A DNA stretch of 64,000 nt, taken from Cognaticolwellia beringensis (lineage in GTDB: Bacteria > Pseudomonadota > Gammaproteobacteria > Enterobacterales > Alteromonadaceae). Every line of letters starts with the position of its first letter. The stretch's first letter is position 1. Both the position numbers and the translations under genes were made by a program. Shown here piece by piece: positions 51,755 through 61,399 of this stretch. The notes under the pieces are model-generated. The model did no database searches, had not been told where the DNA came from, and saw only the letters and a list, made by a program, of their open reading frames with translations. The stretch is from NCBI RefSeq assembly GCF_002076895.1, contig NZ_CP020465.1, positions 4,588,001-4,652,000 of the forward strand, in the 5' to 3' direction.

Positions 51755-53098
51755 TTAAGCTGGCCCATTCGCGGGCTTGTTTACTTTTTTCTTATTAGTT
51801 TTTCTGTCAAAACCTTTATCATTAACGACAATTGTAGATGAAATTTTATCTTGAATAGCTTGTCGGTTAGGATCCCAAAATATTTGAGCAAAACCTAGTA
51901 AGCCGGTAGCAATACCAGCGCCATAACCACCATAACGGCCAAAACTATCCCAAATGGATAAGGGTGTCCCATCAAGCTGAACAACCCGAATGTTTAAAAG
52001 CCTTTTCCCTGGTGTTTGACCGTACCAAAGTGCAGTAAACATAGTAAAATAGAATGCCGCCCAACCGAAGCCTAGCCCAAGGTCCTCGACTAAACCTTGA
52101 AGCCAAGCAAAGCCTTTATATACAGCTGGATTCGGTAGTTCAACATCGGCAGGATTAGGTAGTTCAACATCTGCAGGTTCAGCTTTATCCTCCTCATTCA
52201 GCGCAGTTAAGTTATCTATTTTAGTTTCAATTTTTTTGCTAATGGCTTTAGCTTTCTCAACAGTGGTAGGCATATTATTTTCATCAATTGTTGACGTAGC
52301 ATTTTGCTGTTGGGACTCGTTATTCTCATGTAACTTTTGTAGATGCCCGCTTAATTGTGTCATTTTTTTCGGTGTTAAGCGGCTATTACTAGCAATATTA
52401 TCAATTAAGTATGTGTTAAATTTTTTCATGCCTGCCGATGATGTAGTTTGCTCTGCATAAGCTGAGGATAAACCTTCACTCAACTCCTGCCAGCATGAAT
52501 ATTGCTCACATTCGCTATGCGAAATAGCAACGCTAGCAGCTAAGGTAAGCGTGGCTTTGATAAAGTCATTATTTTCTTTTTCTGTCGTGCCTTGTTTGTT
52601 GCTTTGGTTGCTTTTATTACCCGACACAGAGTCTTGATTCTGCCCTGCCTGCTCAACGCGATTATTAAAAGTATCCAAGTGAGTGAAAAATTTTGGCAAA
52701 AAATCGATTAAGATAACGAAAACAATAAGCGCGGCAAAAATACGTAAAGCGGTTTCTTTTAAACCACTTATGTTACCTAATTTTTTAGCGCGTTTTTTAC
52801 TACCAATGTTAAATAATGTTATCGCCACCAATACAGCTAATAATTCACCTGGTGCGCCACTTAACAGCGCCACTAAAACCAAATCGACTGATAATGCCAT
52901 AGCGCGTTGCCATGGAACGGCTAATGATATACCAAATAGAGATTTATCTATTTTAAAAGCAAAGGGGGTTAGTATTTCGCGGGTTTCTTTACCTGATAGC
53001 TTTTCAGCTTTAGCCTTGATTTTCGCCATTTTTGAAATATCTTCATGACTATTTTTTGCATTGCTATTATCAGAGCTTGTATCAATGTTATCTGTCAC
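51755..53098 (-). CDS. RDD-family membrane protein with large insertion
   Basis: Encodes 447 aa. The RDD signature is divided: WQRAMALSVDLVLVALLSG (Arg and first Asp) lies near residue 65, whereas WYGQTPGKRLLNIRVVQLDG and DPNRQAIQDKISSTIVV (last Asp) lie after residue 360. Between them are another helix pair and about 220 mainly soluble, Gln/Asn/Lys-rich residues, including two copies of ADVELPNP in tandem. RDD proteins are usually 150-200 aa and have been linked to Na+/H+ exchange or remain uncharacterised. The role of the insertion is unknown. Confidence 0.8.
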   Translation of the reverse strand: MTDNIDTSSDNSNAKNSHEDISKMAKIKAKAEKLSGKETREILTPFAFKIDKSLFGISLAVPWQRAMALSVDLVLVALLSGAPGELLAVLVAITLFNIGSKKRAKKLGNISGLKETALRIFAALIVFVILIDFLPKFFTHLDTFNNRVEQAGQNQDSVSGNKSNQSNKQGTTEKENNDFIKATLTLAASVAISHSECEQYSCWQELSEGLSSAYAEQTTSSAGMKKFNTYLIDNIASNSRLTPKKMTQLSGHLQKLHENNESQQQNATSTIDENNMPTTVEKAKAISKKIETKIDNLTALNEEDKAEPADVELPNPADVELPNPAVYKGFAWLQGLVEDLGLGFGWAAFYFTMFTALWYGQTPGKRLLNIRVVQLDGTPLSIWDSFGRYGGYGAGIATGLLGFAQIFWDPNRQAIQDKISSTIVVNDKGFDRKTNKKKVNKPANGPA

Positions 53099-53444
53099 TA
53101 TTATTCCATTACGGTTAGGGTGCTATTATTTAGCTATTAGTCATTTAAAATAAAGCTAACAATATCAATAATCTGATTATACATTATTCTCTTTAAACAG
53201 CGATAAAGCTAGTGTAAGACGGTTTTCTATCATTCATTAAATACGCCTTTAAGACTCATTAGTTGGGTATCTATTCCTTTTTTGCATATAAGATACCGAA
53301 ATATCACTTCTTTTTCTGCCATAAAGGGTTAACCTAATTACAAAGTGTTGACTAAACTGAATTAACTTTCGATAGTTAACACATACATACAAATAAAAAA
53401 TCTGTATGACATACTCAGTTGTACCGTGATAACAGGATAAAAAA

Positions 53445-54422
53445 ATGTCGACTATATTTGAAGATAACTCAACATCAATTGGTAATACCCCGCTAGTAAA
53501 GCTTAACCGCATTGTCAGTGGTGAAAATACAGCAAATATCTACGCTAAAATTGAAGCACGTAACCCAAGCTTCAGTGTTAAGTGCCGTATTGGTGCCAAC
53601 ATGATTTGGGATGCCGAGAAAAAAGGTTTGCTTAGTGCTGGTAAATCTATTGTCGAGCCGACTAGTGGTAACACAGGTATCGCGCTAGCATTTGTTGCGG
53701 CTGCACGTGGTTATGAAATTACACTTACCATGCCTAATACGATGAGTTTGGAACGCAGAAAACTATTAATCGCACTTGGCGCTAAACTCGTATTAACTGA
53801 TGGCGCTAAAGGTATGGGTGGCGCAATTGCCAAGGCACAAGAAATTAAAGATGCTGATCCAGATAATGTGGTACTGCTAGGTCAATTTGATAATCCAGCT
53901 AACCCTGAAATTCATGAAAAAACTACCGGTCCTGAAATTTGGCGTGATACTAAAGGCCAAATTGATTTCTTCGTTGCTGGTGTGGGTACAGGTGGCACAA
54001 TTACCGGTACAACGCGATACCTTAAAAGTGTTGCCGAGCATAAAATCACATCAGTGGCTGTAGAACCAACAGACTCTCCTGTTATTACCCAAGCCATGGC
54101 AGGTGAAGAACTAAAACCAGGCCCTCATAAGATTCAAGGTATTGGTGCTGGTTTTATTCCTGGCAACTTAGATCTTTCGCTTATTGATGCTGTAGAACAG
54201 ATTTCAAATGATGATTCTATGGCGATGGCGCATCGCTTAATGAAAGAAGAAGGTATTCTTGCTGGTATTTCATCAGGTGCTGCGGTTGTTGCTGCTAAGC
54301 GTATTGCTGAAAGACCAGAGAATGCCGGTAAAAATATTGTGGTTATTTTACCTAGCTCTGCTGAGCGTTACCTTTCAAGCGCTTTGTTCACTGATTCATT
54401 TAGTGAAGAAGACCTAGCGTAG
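53445..54422 (+). CDS. cysK: Cysteine synthase A (O-acetylserine sulfhydrylase)
   Basis: Encodes 325 aa (E. coli CysK 323). It makes L-cysteine from O-acetylserine and sulfide using [19 protein letters not shown], Lys46 in [11 protein letters not shown] (Schiff base), [17 protein letters not shown] (substrate Asn/Thr loop), [20 protein letters not shown] and GTGGTITGT (phosphate loop) are all present. The start follows AGGATAAAAAA. The 346 bp upstream show no gene; this interval should hold the promoter. A terminator follows. Confidence 0.97.
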   Translation: MSTIFEDNSTSIGNTPLVKLNRIVSGENTANIYAKIEARNPSFSVKCRIGANMIWDAEKKGLLSAGKSIVEPTSGNTGIALAFVAAARGYEITLTMPNTMSLERRKLLIALGAKLVLTDGAKGMGGAIAKAQEIKDADPDNVVLLGQFDNPANPEIHEKTTGPEIWRDTKGQIDFFVAGVGTGGTITGTTRYLKSVAEHKITSVAVEPTDSPVITQAMAGEELKPGPHKIQGIGAGFIPGNLDLSLIDAVEQISNDDSMAMAHRLMKEEGILAGISSGAAVVAAKRIAERPENAGKNIVVILPSSAERYLSSALFTDSFSEEDLA

Positions 54423-54484
54423 TAAATATATCGAATAGTGCTATTTAAAGGTAAGTATAAATAATACTTTTACCTTCTACTTTT

Positions 54485-54518
54485 AAAGACGTAATTTGAT
54501 AAAAATTACGTCTTTTTT
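54485..54518 (+). terminator. Terminator of cysK
   Basis: AAAGACGTAATTT pairs with AAATTACGTCTTT and is followed by T residues, 62 bp after the cysK stop. Confidence 0.9.
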
Positions 54519-54592
54519 ATTTAAAAACATTAGGTTTACCAACAATATTTACGGTAGTATGAACTCAATATTATCGAATTACTTGTTACTTT

Positions 54593-55027
54593 ATGAATTA
54601 TATGAAATTTATCCTTCTAAGCTTAACATTACTGCTATTTGGCTGTAATGAAGTAGACAAAAACAAAATTAACAATGTTGATAACCCTGAAGTGGTCGCC
54701 ATTGAATTTTTTAATGCTTTGTATAACGAACAAAACATTAAAAAAGCAGCCTCGGTTTGTAGCCCGAAATTATCTCGTATTATTTTGCACTATAAATCAC
54801 CTAAGGCTGTTGCTCGTCATTTGTTCAATATGTCGTATGATAAGGTTGAGATAACACCTGACGATAGCGGCATTAAGGTCAGAGAGCAGTTCAATAGTTC
54901 CGCTATAATTACGGTTTATTTTGACGGTTATTATCAAGATGAACGTTTGAAAGATGTTAAACGCTTGTCATTAGTTCAAGTCGACGACAAATGGGTTATC
55001 GATAAAATATTAAAAGACCCCTTTTAA
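54593..55027 (+). CDS. NTF2-like lipoprotein
   Basis: Encodes 144 aa from MNYMKFILLSLTLLLFGCNE, with lipobox LLFGC. The mature part has a DUF4878/NTF2-like fold: VVAIEFFNALYNEQNIKKAASVCSPKLSRII, then RLSLVQVDDKWVIDKIL as the last strand. The function is unknown. ATG at 54602 (MKFILL) is an equally acceptable start. It converges on ggt over a shared hairpin. Confidence 0.75.
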   Translation: MNYMKFILLSLTLLLFGCNEVDKNKINNVDNPEVVAIEFFNALYNEQNIKKAASVCSPKLSRIILHYKSPKAVARHLFNMSYDKVEITPDDSGIKVREQFNSSAIITVYFDGYYQDERLKDVKRLSLVQVDDKWVIDKILKDPF

Positions 55028-55048
55028 TTTACTCAGTAAAAACAACTA

Positions 55049-55076
55049 AAAACGGCGTCAATATTGACGCCGTTTT
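55049..55076. terminator. Bidirectional terminator between lipoprotein gene and ggt
   Basis: A perfect 14-bp inverted repeat, AAAACGGCGTCAAT, with no loop spacer. T runs lie on both strands. Confidence 0.9.
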
Positions 55077-55110
55077 GCTTTTTAAAGTGCTTAGAAACTT
55101 TTAGTAACTC

Positions 55111-56868
55111 TTAATAACCAACAGCTGTGCCTTCTCGTCTCGGGTCAGCGCCGCCAAGTAATTTACCCTTTGATAATTGTATCGCTTGTATACCACTATT
55201 TAAATCACGCACCACAACCTGATGACCTTTTGCTTCTAACGCCGATTTAAGCTTTACTAAATCTGTGCCTTTTTCCAATGTTGTGACTTTATTCCGATTA
55301 GTTAAATGAGGTAAGTTTATCGCTGATTGTGGGTCAAGTTGCCAATCAAGAATAGCAATCATGGTTTGTGCGACATAATTAATAATACGACTACCGCCAG
55401 GTGAGCCTATAACAAGCTTTAACGCCTTATCTTGGTCAAATACCATCATAGGTGCCATTGAGCTTCGTGGCCGCTTACCAGGCTCTAAACGGTTGGCGAC
55501 CCATTGACCATTTTGTTTCGGATCTAATGAAAAATCTGTCAATTGATTATTAAGAATAAAACCTTCAACCATCACCGCTGAGCCAAAACCCATTTCTACA
55601 CTCGTGGTCATTGAAATAGCATTTCCGTCTTCATCAACAATTGAAATATGGCTTGTAGAGGGAAGTTCATAAGCATTGTCATCGGCTTGAACCAGCGCGC
55701 CTGTCGGTGTACCAGCGTGCGCAGTACCCATGTCTTTATCAAGATTAATTAATGCCGAACGCTGCGCCATATAAGACTTTTCGATTAAGCCTTGTGTTGG
55801 CACATTAACAAAACTACTATCAGCAATATACCGGTTACGATCGGCAAAGGCTAAGCGCGAACTCTGGGTAAATAAATGGGAAAACTGTGCATCGCTCATC
55901 GAATATTTTGCAATATCAAACGGTTCAAGTTGTCCCAAAATTTGAATAATTGCCACACCACCTGAACTTGGCGGTGCCATTCCACAAACCTGATATTGTC
56001 GATATGGGCCACACACTGCGGGTAACTCTTTTGCACGGTAGTTTTTCATATCAGCAAGGGTCAAGCGCCCCGGTGCAATGACTGATTGTTGAACTGCAGC
56101 AACAATTTTTTTCGCGATCCAACCTTGATAAAAAGCATTGATGCCATTTTTAGCAATACTGCGATAGACAAAAGCGAGTTTTGGATTTTTTAACAGCTGC
56201 CCTGCTTTAATTGGCTTGCCGTTAGGAAAAAAGTAGTTTTTTATTGTCGGTAACTTGGTAATACCTGGGTTAAATTCCATCGCGACAAGCTTTTCTAAAC
56301 GAGGTGAGACAATAAAACCTGACTCTGCCAATTTTATCGCATCTTCAAACAAAACAGCCCACGGTAGTTTGCCATATTTTTCATGGGCTTTTTTAAGGCC
56401 GGCTAGTACACCCGGCACACCAACAGCATGACCACCAACAACCGCTTTAATCCAGGGTATAGCTCGGCCTGTTTCATCTAAAAACATATCGGTTGTTGCT
56501 GCTGCAGGTGCAGTTTCCCTGCCATCAAATGTCGTTAGCTTCTCGGCTTTATTATCCCAATGCAACATAAAAGCGCCACCACCAATACCTGAAGATTGTG
56601 GTTCAACCAAGGTTAATACTAATTGCACCGCTATCGCCGCATCTACAGCGCTCCCACCTTGCTTAAGAATCTTAAGGCCCGCATTACTGGCATATGGGTT
56701 TGCGGTCGCCACCATCGCATGCTCAGTAACAAGTGTTTGTTTCGCAATAATTCCTGTTGCTGCTTCTGGCTCACGGTCCTCCCGCTTTTTATCTGGTACT
56801 GCAACAACCATCAAACTGGTAGAAATAAGAAGTAGAGATAATAGCCCTTTCATGGCTGAATTTGACAT
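55111..56868 (-). CDS. ggt: Gamma-glutamyltransferase
   Basis: Encodes 585 aa with a signal peptide (MSNSAMKGLLSLLLISTSLMVVA). It is a heterodimer precursor that cleaves itself before Thr405 in ELPSTSHISIVDEDGNAIS. SGIGGGAFMLHWD, FDGRETAPAAATTDMF (gamma-glutamyl-binding Arg) and GSPGGSRIINYVAQ near the C-terminus are standard. In the periplasm it hydrolyses glutathione and transfers gamma-glutamyl groups, supplying Cys-Gly, which fits the sulfur-acquisition genes nearby. Length and motifs are complete. Confidence 0.96.
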   Translation of the reverse strand: MSNSAMKGLLSLLLISTSLMVVAVPDKKREDREPEAATGIIAKQTLVTEHAMVATANPYASNAGLKILKQGGSAVDAAIAVQLVLTLVEPQSSGIGGGAFMLHWDNKAEKLTTFDGRETAPAAATTDMFLDETGRAIPWIKAVVGGHAVGVPGVLAGLKKAHEKYGKLPWAVLFEDAIKLAESGFIVSPRLEKLVAMEFNPGITKLPTIKNYFFPNGKPIKAGQLLKNPKLAFVYRSIAKNGINAFYQGWIAKKIVAAVQQSVIAPGRLTLADMKNYRAKELPAVCGPYRQYQVCGMAPPSSGGVAIIQILGQLEPFDIAKYSMSDAQFSHLFTQSSRLAFADRNRYIADSSFVNVPTQGLIEKSYMAQRSALINLDKDMGTAHAGTPTGALVQADDNAYELPSTSHISIVDEDGNAISMTTSVEMGFGSAVMVEGFILNNQLTDFSLDPKQNGQWVANRLEPGKRPRSSMAPMMVFDQDKALKLVIGSPGGSRIINYVAQTMIAILDWQLDPQSAINLPHLTNRNKVTTLEKGTDLVKLKSALEAKGHQVVVRDLNSGIQAIQLSKGKLLGGADPRREGTAVGY

Positions 56869-56950
56869 GATATTCCTTAATAAATAAATTACGATAAACT
56901 AGCTGACATTACTTAAAACATTAATAGCTTTGTTAACCATATTTTTGCAG

Positions 56951-57580
56951 TTAAACATTACGCTGACTAAATGATTGATGAAATTGATTAAATTTCACAA
57001 AGTTATTTAACAATTTTTGATACTTTTCAGGTTCATTTTCTAAACAAGCTAAAGCATGACAACACGCTTCCAATGATGAAAGTGCATTATCTTTTTTGGT
57101 TTTTCTAATTTGATATAGGCTTGTTATTCCTTGAGGTAGAACGATGTGCTTTATATCATGTAAACAAGGGTTGAGCATAAACATGCGATAGGCTTTTTTC
57201 CATGTGCCATCAAGTATGATAATACACTCAATATCACTCAGTTTATTATCACTTAACTCACTTAGGTTAACATTTTTAGTACTATTGGGTGCAGAAAAAT
57301 CAAGCATAATTGCCTGTTCACTTGGATATAACAACACTATTTTTTCAGCGTATTTTTTAAACTGCTGCGTTAATACTGTAGAGTCAGTAAAAGTTTCGCC
57401 AACAATCACTTCGCAGTTAGCTAATGAATGTTGTAGCAAACTCACAGTACCCTTACTTTGCGTAACCTCGCTTGGGTGTTGCAGTATAACAACAGATATG
57501 TGATTATTAATATTAGCCAAAAAAGCACAAATACAGGCTTTTTCAGGTCGCTGACATTTTTGACATAAAACTCGGGACAT
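56951..57580 (-). CDS. DTW-domain tRNA-uridine aminocarboxypropyltransferase
   Basis: Encodes 209 aa. A zinc-binding N-terminus CQKCQRPEKACICAF is followed by VVILQHPSEVTQSKGTVSLL and the DTW signature LDGTWKKAYRMFMLNP, then LPQGITSLYQIRKTKKDNALSSLEA. DTW proteins (TapT/TuaA type) transfer the 3-amino-3-carboxypropyl group of SAM to uridine 47 or another U in tRNA. Which position is modified cannot be stated. Confidence 0.88.
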   Translation of the reverse strand: MSRVLCQKCQRPEKACICAFLANINNHISVVILQHPSEVTQSKGTVSLLQHSLANCEVIVGETFTDSTVLTQQFKKYAEKIVLLYPSEQAIMLDFSAPNSTKNVNLSELSDNKLSDIECIIILDGTWKKAYRMFMLNPCLHDIKHIVLPQGITSLYQIRKTKKDNALSSLEACCHALACLENEPEKYQKLLNNFVKFNQFHQSFSQRNV

Positions 57581-57808
57581 TTATTAAAATAACAATATAA
57601 AAGATAGCTAAGTTTACGAGACTTTATCAACGAATTTAAGTCATTTATTAAATTACTTTGAATGTTTTTGTGCTTAACGAATATCAAATGACTAATTCAG
57701 CCAATCACCGTTATTACTTAAGTGAGTTTTTTAGATTACATGGATGCAACTACGGTTTAAACTTCGTAGTTTTCAGGATGAAGATAATGCATTTAACAAG
57801 GAGTATTC

Positions 57809-58828
57809 ATGCATAAGACCTATCAACATAGTTCAGCAAGTGATTCAGATAAAACGTTGAATAATATTTTAGATGTTATCGTAGAAGGCGTTTGGGACTG
57901 GAATGGCAATACTAACATAGTAACTCGAAGTCCTGGCTGGTATCGCATGTTAGGTTATGAGGTTGGCATTTTTAGAGAAGATGTCTTTACTTGGGAAAAC
58001 CTGATCCATCCTGAAGATTACCCTAGAGTTATGCATCAATTTGAGCGCTACATTTCCGGAGTAAGTGATACTTACCAAGTAGAGTATCGTTGTAAAAAAT
58101 CAGATGACAGCTATTTATGGATTGTTGATCGCGGGACTATCGTAGCAAGAAACCCTGATGGTAGTGTCGCACGTATGATTGGCGCCCATAATGATATACA
58201 CCAACAAATTATGGCTCAAACCGATCTTATTGAACAAAACAAACTACTACTCGATGGTAATTTATCCTTAGAGAAAAGAATCGCACAAAAAACTTTTGAA
58301 TTAGCAAAGAAAAACCAACAATTAGAGCGAAAAATAATCGAGGTTGAGTCCGTTGCCAACAAAGACCCGTTAACACAAATTGCTAATCGTAAATCTTTTA
58401 AATCCGAATTAAATAAAGAAATAATCCGCGCTAATCGTTACCTGCACCCTTTAACCTTAGTCATGTTTGATCTGGATAATTTTAAAGAGGTTAACGATAA
58501 ACATGGACATAAAGTAGGTGACAATATTCTTTGTAATATAACTCGACTCGTTGATGAAAACATAAGAGTGGTCGACTGGTTTGCTCGTTGGGGTGGAGAT
58601 GAGTTTGTTATTATTTTCCCTGAACTAACTGAGAAAGAGGCGCATTTAACCTGCGAAAAACTTCGAGTAATCATTAGTGAATATAGAGCAACGAATATAG
58701 CATCAGTAACCTGTAGTTTTGGTATAGCACAATATCAAACGGGTGATTCAATAAATGATTTATTTCAACGTGTAGATAAGCGGCTTTATATGGCTAAAGA
58801 ATTAGGCCGAGATCAAGTTTACTCTTAA
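57809..58828 (+). CDS. PAS-GGDEF diguanylate cyclase
   Basis: Encodes 339 aa: a PAS_3 domain (residues 20-135, with GVWDWNGNTNIVTRSPGWYRMLGY and WENLIHPEDYPRV), a helical linker (residues 140-195, coiled-coil-like) and a GGDEF domain. The active site is RWGGDEFVIIFPEL, so cyclisation of GTP to c-di-GMP is expected. RVVD stands five residues before GGDEF, the position of the inhibitory I-site. No transmembrane segment is present, so it is a cytoplasmic sensor. It is flanked by intergenic regions. Confidence 0.93.
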   Translation: MHKTYQHSSASDSDKTLNNILDVIVEGVWDWNGNTNIVTRSPGWYRMLGYEVGIFREDVFTWENLIHPEDYPRVMHQFERYISGVSDTYQVEYRCKKSDDSYLWIVDRGTIVARNPDGSVARMIGAHNDIHQQIMAQTDLIEQNKLLLDGNLSLEKRIAQKTFELAKKNQQLERKIIEVESVANKDPLTQIANRKSFKSELNKEIIRANRYLHPLTLVMFDLDNFKEVNDKHGHKVGDNILCNITRLVDENIRVVDWFARWGGDEFVIIFPELTEKEAHLTCEKLRVIISEYRATNIASVTCSFGIAQYQTGDSINDLFQRVDKRLYMAKELGRDQVYS

Positions 58829-59096
58829 GCTGAATACCATCAAGGGAGATTAAAAATTTTAATATGAACTTTTTTAAATAAACTTAAAAAACCATGTAAG
58901 CTGGGGGCGTTCAATATTGTGGCAGTAATTCTCTCTACTATGCCAAATTCATGGCTTATAAATTTGATGAATGAATTCAATTTTCCCTCGCGATCAGCTT
59001 AACGTTAATACTAGTGTTTCTAAAGCTTCTAGCAACTGTTAAAGTGCTTTACATCATCACGGGTCCTTCTCATTTTAAGTAAATAATAAAAATTAC

Positions 59097-59696
59097 ATGC
59101 TGCAATTAAAATCTCTCCCTATACAAACAGTGCATAGCTTAGGCCCTTTGATAGTATTTATACTTGCCACTACTGCAGCTATTTTTGATGGTCAAATTTC
59201 TGAGCTTCTAATTTATAATCGCAGCCTTATCATGACAGGTGAATATTGGCGTCTTATATCAGGTCATTTTTTTCACTCAAATGGTAACCACTTTATGCTT
59301 AATACGGCTGCCGTAGCCCTACTTTGGGCGTTACATGGCCAATATTATAACTATAAGAATTATTTAATGGTCTTTATGGCCAGTGCCATAGTGTGCAGCC
59401 TTGGTATTTATTGGTTTTCAGTAAACATTGAACTTTATGTTGGACTGTCAGGTGTTTTGCACGGCTTTTTTGTGTGGGGGGCGTTAATGGACATCAAGCA
59501 TAATGAGAAAACCGGTTATCTGCTGCTAATTGGCGTTATTGCAAAAATTATTCATGAGCAAATTTACGGTGCTAGTGCGGATGTAGAGTTACTTATCGGT
59601 GCCAGTGTTGCCACCGATGCACATTTTTATGGCGCTGTCGGCGGTTTGTTGGCTTTTTTTGGCGGTTATCATCGTGCTAATAAAGCTAGTGCTTAG
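59097..59696 (+). CDS. rrtA: Rhombosortase (rhomboid-family intramembrane protease)
   Basis: Encodes 199 aa with six predicted helices. RLISGHFFHSNGNHFMLNTAAVALL is the rhomboid N-terminal motif, GLSGVLHGFFVWGALMD contains the catalytic Ser, and DAHFYGAVGGLLAFF the catalytic His. Length and motifs fit rhombosortase, which processes proteins carrying a GlyGly-CTERM tail before secretion. No such tail is seen among proteins encoded in this window. The start ATG is not preceded by a strong ribosome-binding site. Confidence 0.82.
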   Translation: MLQLKSLPIQTVHSLGPLIVFILATTAAIFDGQISELLIYNRSLIMTGEYWRLISGHFFHSNGNHFMLNTAAVALLWALHGQYYNYKNYLMVFMASAIVCSLGIYWFSVNIELYVGLSGVLHGFFVWGALMDIKHNEKTGYLLLIGVIAKIIHEQIYGASADVELLIGASVATDAHFYGAVGGLLAFFGGYHRANKASA

Positions 59697-61173
59697 TTTC
59701 ACTATAAGGATGCAATTTATCAAGAGCGACAGATAAGCCATTGTCTTGAATAATACGTACATGGTTACGATCTAACTTTCTTGCCTGAGTTACACCACAT
59801 GAATGTGCTATCAACCCAACACCATATTGAATATATTTATGATAATTGGCTACTCGCTCCGCCTTACTTGTTGGGTCTAAACCTTCTTGTAACTTGAGGT
59901 TATGCGTAGTAATGCCGGTAGGACAAGTATCTTTGTTACACTGCATGGCTTGAATACAACCTAAAGAAAACATAAATCCTCTGGCTGAATTTACTGCATC
60001 AGCCCCCATCGCTATTGCCCATGCTACTTTTGAAGGAGTAATAAGCTTGCCGGCACAAATAATTTTAATGCGATCGCGTAAACCATATTCAACCAGTAAA
60101 TTAACCACTAACGGTAAACTTTCCTTTAGCGGTAAACCAACATAGTCCATTAACGGTTGCGGTGCTGCTCCTGTGCCGCCATCGGCGCTATCTATGGTGA
60201 TAAAATCTGGCGCAAACTCAGCCCCTTGCAAGTTAATTTCTGCAAGTAAATCTCTTAACCATAAGGATTCGCCAATAACCGCTTTAAATCCTACCGGTTT
60301 GCCGGTTACTACGCGAATCCGGTTTACCATCGTCAAAATATCTTTTACTGACTTTATATCTGGATGCGCATTCGGACTAATTGAATCTACACCTGGCATA
60401 ATCCCCCTGATAGTAGCAATTTCTTCCGTGACTTTTTTCCCCGGTAATATGCCACCTTTGCCGGGTTTAGCCCCTTGACTCATTTTTATTTCAAACATTT
60501 TAATTTGTGGCATCGCGGCTAATGCTGCCAACATTTTATCGCACAACTGACCATGCTCATCTCGTACGCCATATTTTGCTGTACCGATTTGAAATATAAG
60601 ATCTGCACCACTGGCTAAATGGTAATCACTGACACCACCTTCACCGGTATTCATCCAACAACCGGCTTTGGCAGCACCATCTGAAAGTGCTTTAATTGCT
60701 GGTGCCGATAAAGCACCGAAACTCATGGCTGAAATATTAAAAATTGAATCGGTAATGTAAGGAACTCGGCATTGACTACCAAAGGTAATGCAACTAGGTG
60801 TTACAGCATCTTCTTCTAGTGTTGGAAAAGCACAATTCATAAACATTATAGTGCCGGTTGGCTCAAGATTGCGTGTGGAGCCAAAAGCCACGGTACGTTC
60901 TACATTTTTTGCAGCTCGGTACACCCAACTGCGCTCTGCTCGATTAAAAGGCAGTTCTTCTCTGTCCATAGCAAAAAAATATTGTCTGAAGAACTCACCT
61001 TGCTTTTCAAACAAATATCTAAACCTACCGATGACCGGATAATTGCGACGTATCGCGTGTTTATTTTGCGTTTTATCAACAATGTACATATAAATTATTG
61101 CTAATACTGCAACGCCTAAAAACAATATAAATAATGCCGAAAGTGTTTCTAAGTAGCCAAGCATGTTATCCAT
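59686..61173 (-). CDS. FMN-dependent glutamate synthase-like membrane protein
   Basis: Encodes 495 aa. An N-terminal helix (residues 5-30) anchors a glutamate synthase FMN domain: PSCITFGSQCRVPYITDSIFNISAMSFGALS, MNTGEGGVSDYHL, FEIKMSQGAKPGKGGILPG and ITIDSADGGTGAAPQPLMDYVG. A cysteine set CIQAMQCNKDTCPTGITT matches the 3Fe-4S ligands of GltB. It lacks the amidotransferase domain, so it is not a full glutamate synthase. Such GltB2 proteins are of uncertain reaction. It overlaps the rrtA end by 11 bp (convergent). Confidence 0.87.
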   Translation of the reverse strand: MDNMLGYLETLSALFILFLGVAVLAIIYMYIVDKTQNKHAIRRNYPVIGRFRYLFEKQGEFFRQYFFAMDREELPFNRAERSWVYRAAKNVERTVAFGSTRNLEPTGTIMFMNCAFPTLEEDAVTPSCITFGSQCRVPYITDSIFNISAMSFGALSAPAIKALSDGAAKAGCWMNTGEGGVSDYHLASGADLIFQIGTAKYGVRDEHGQLCDKMLAALAAMPQIKMFEIKMSQGAKPGKGGILPGKKVTEEIATIRGIMPGVDSISPNAHPDIKSVKDILTMVNRIRVVTGKPVGFKAVIGESLWLRDLLAEINLQGAEFAPDFITIDSADGGTGAAPQPLMDYVGLPLKESLPLVVNLLVEYGLRDRIKIICAGKLITPSKVAWAIAMGADAVNSARGFMFSLGCIQAMQCNKDTCPTGITTHNLKLQEGLDPTSKAERVANYHKYIQYGVGLIAHSCGVTQARKLDRNHVRIIQDNGLSVALDKLHPYSETKH

Positions 61174-61356
61174 GTAATTCTCTTTAACCTTTCATTTATC
61201 TTTAGTTTATATTAAGTTCAAGTAACTTACGTCTGATATTTATTCAATGAAAACTTATAACTGTGTGAGACGAAAGTTTACGCCTTATTTATAATATTGG
61301 AGCCGTAGAAAATTTATACCTTGTAGTTAATCTTCCCTGTTATTTATATTGGTGAA

Positions 61357-61377
61357 AAGGCCTCATTGAGAGGCCTT
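61357..61377 (-). terminator. Terminator of the S9 peptidase gene
   Basis: AAGGCCTC and GAGGCCTT form an 8-bp stem with a 5-nt loop, 23 bp beyond the stop on the minus strand, followed by TTTTC. Confidence 0.75.
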
Positions 61378-61399
61378 AACATTAACGTATTAAGTTATT

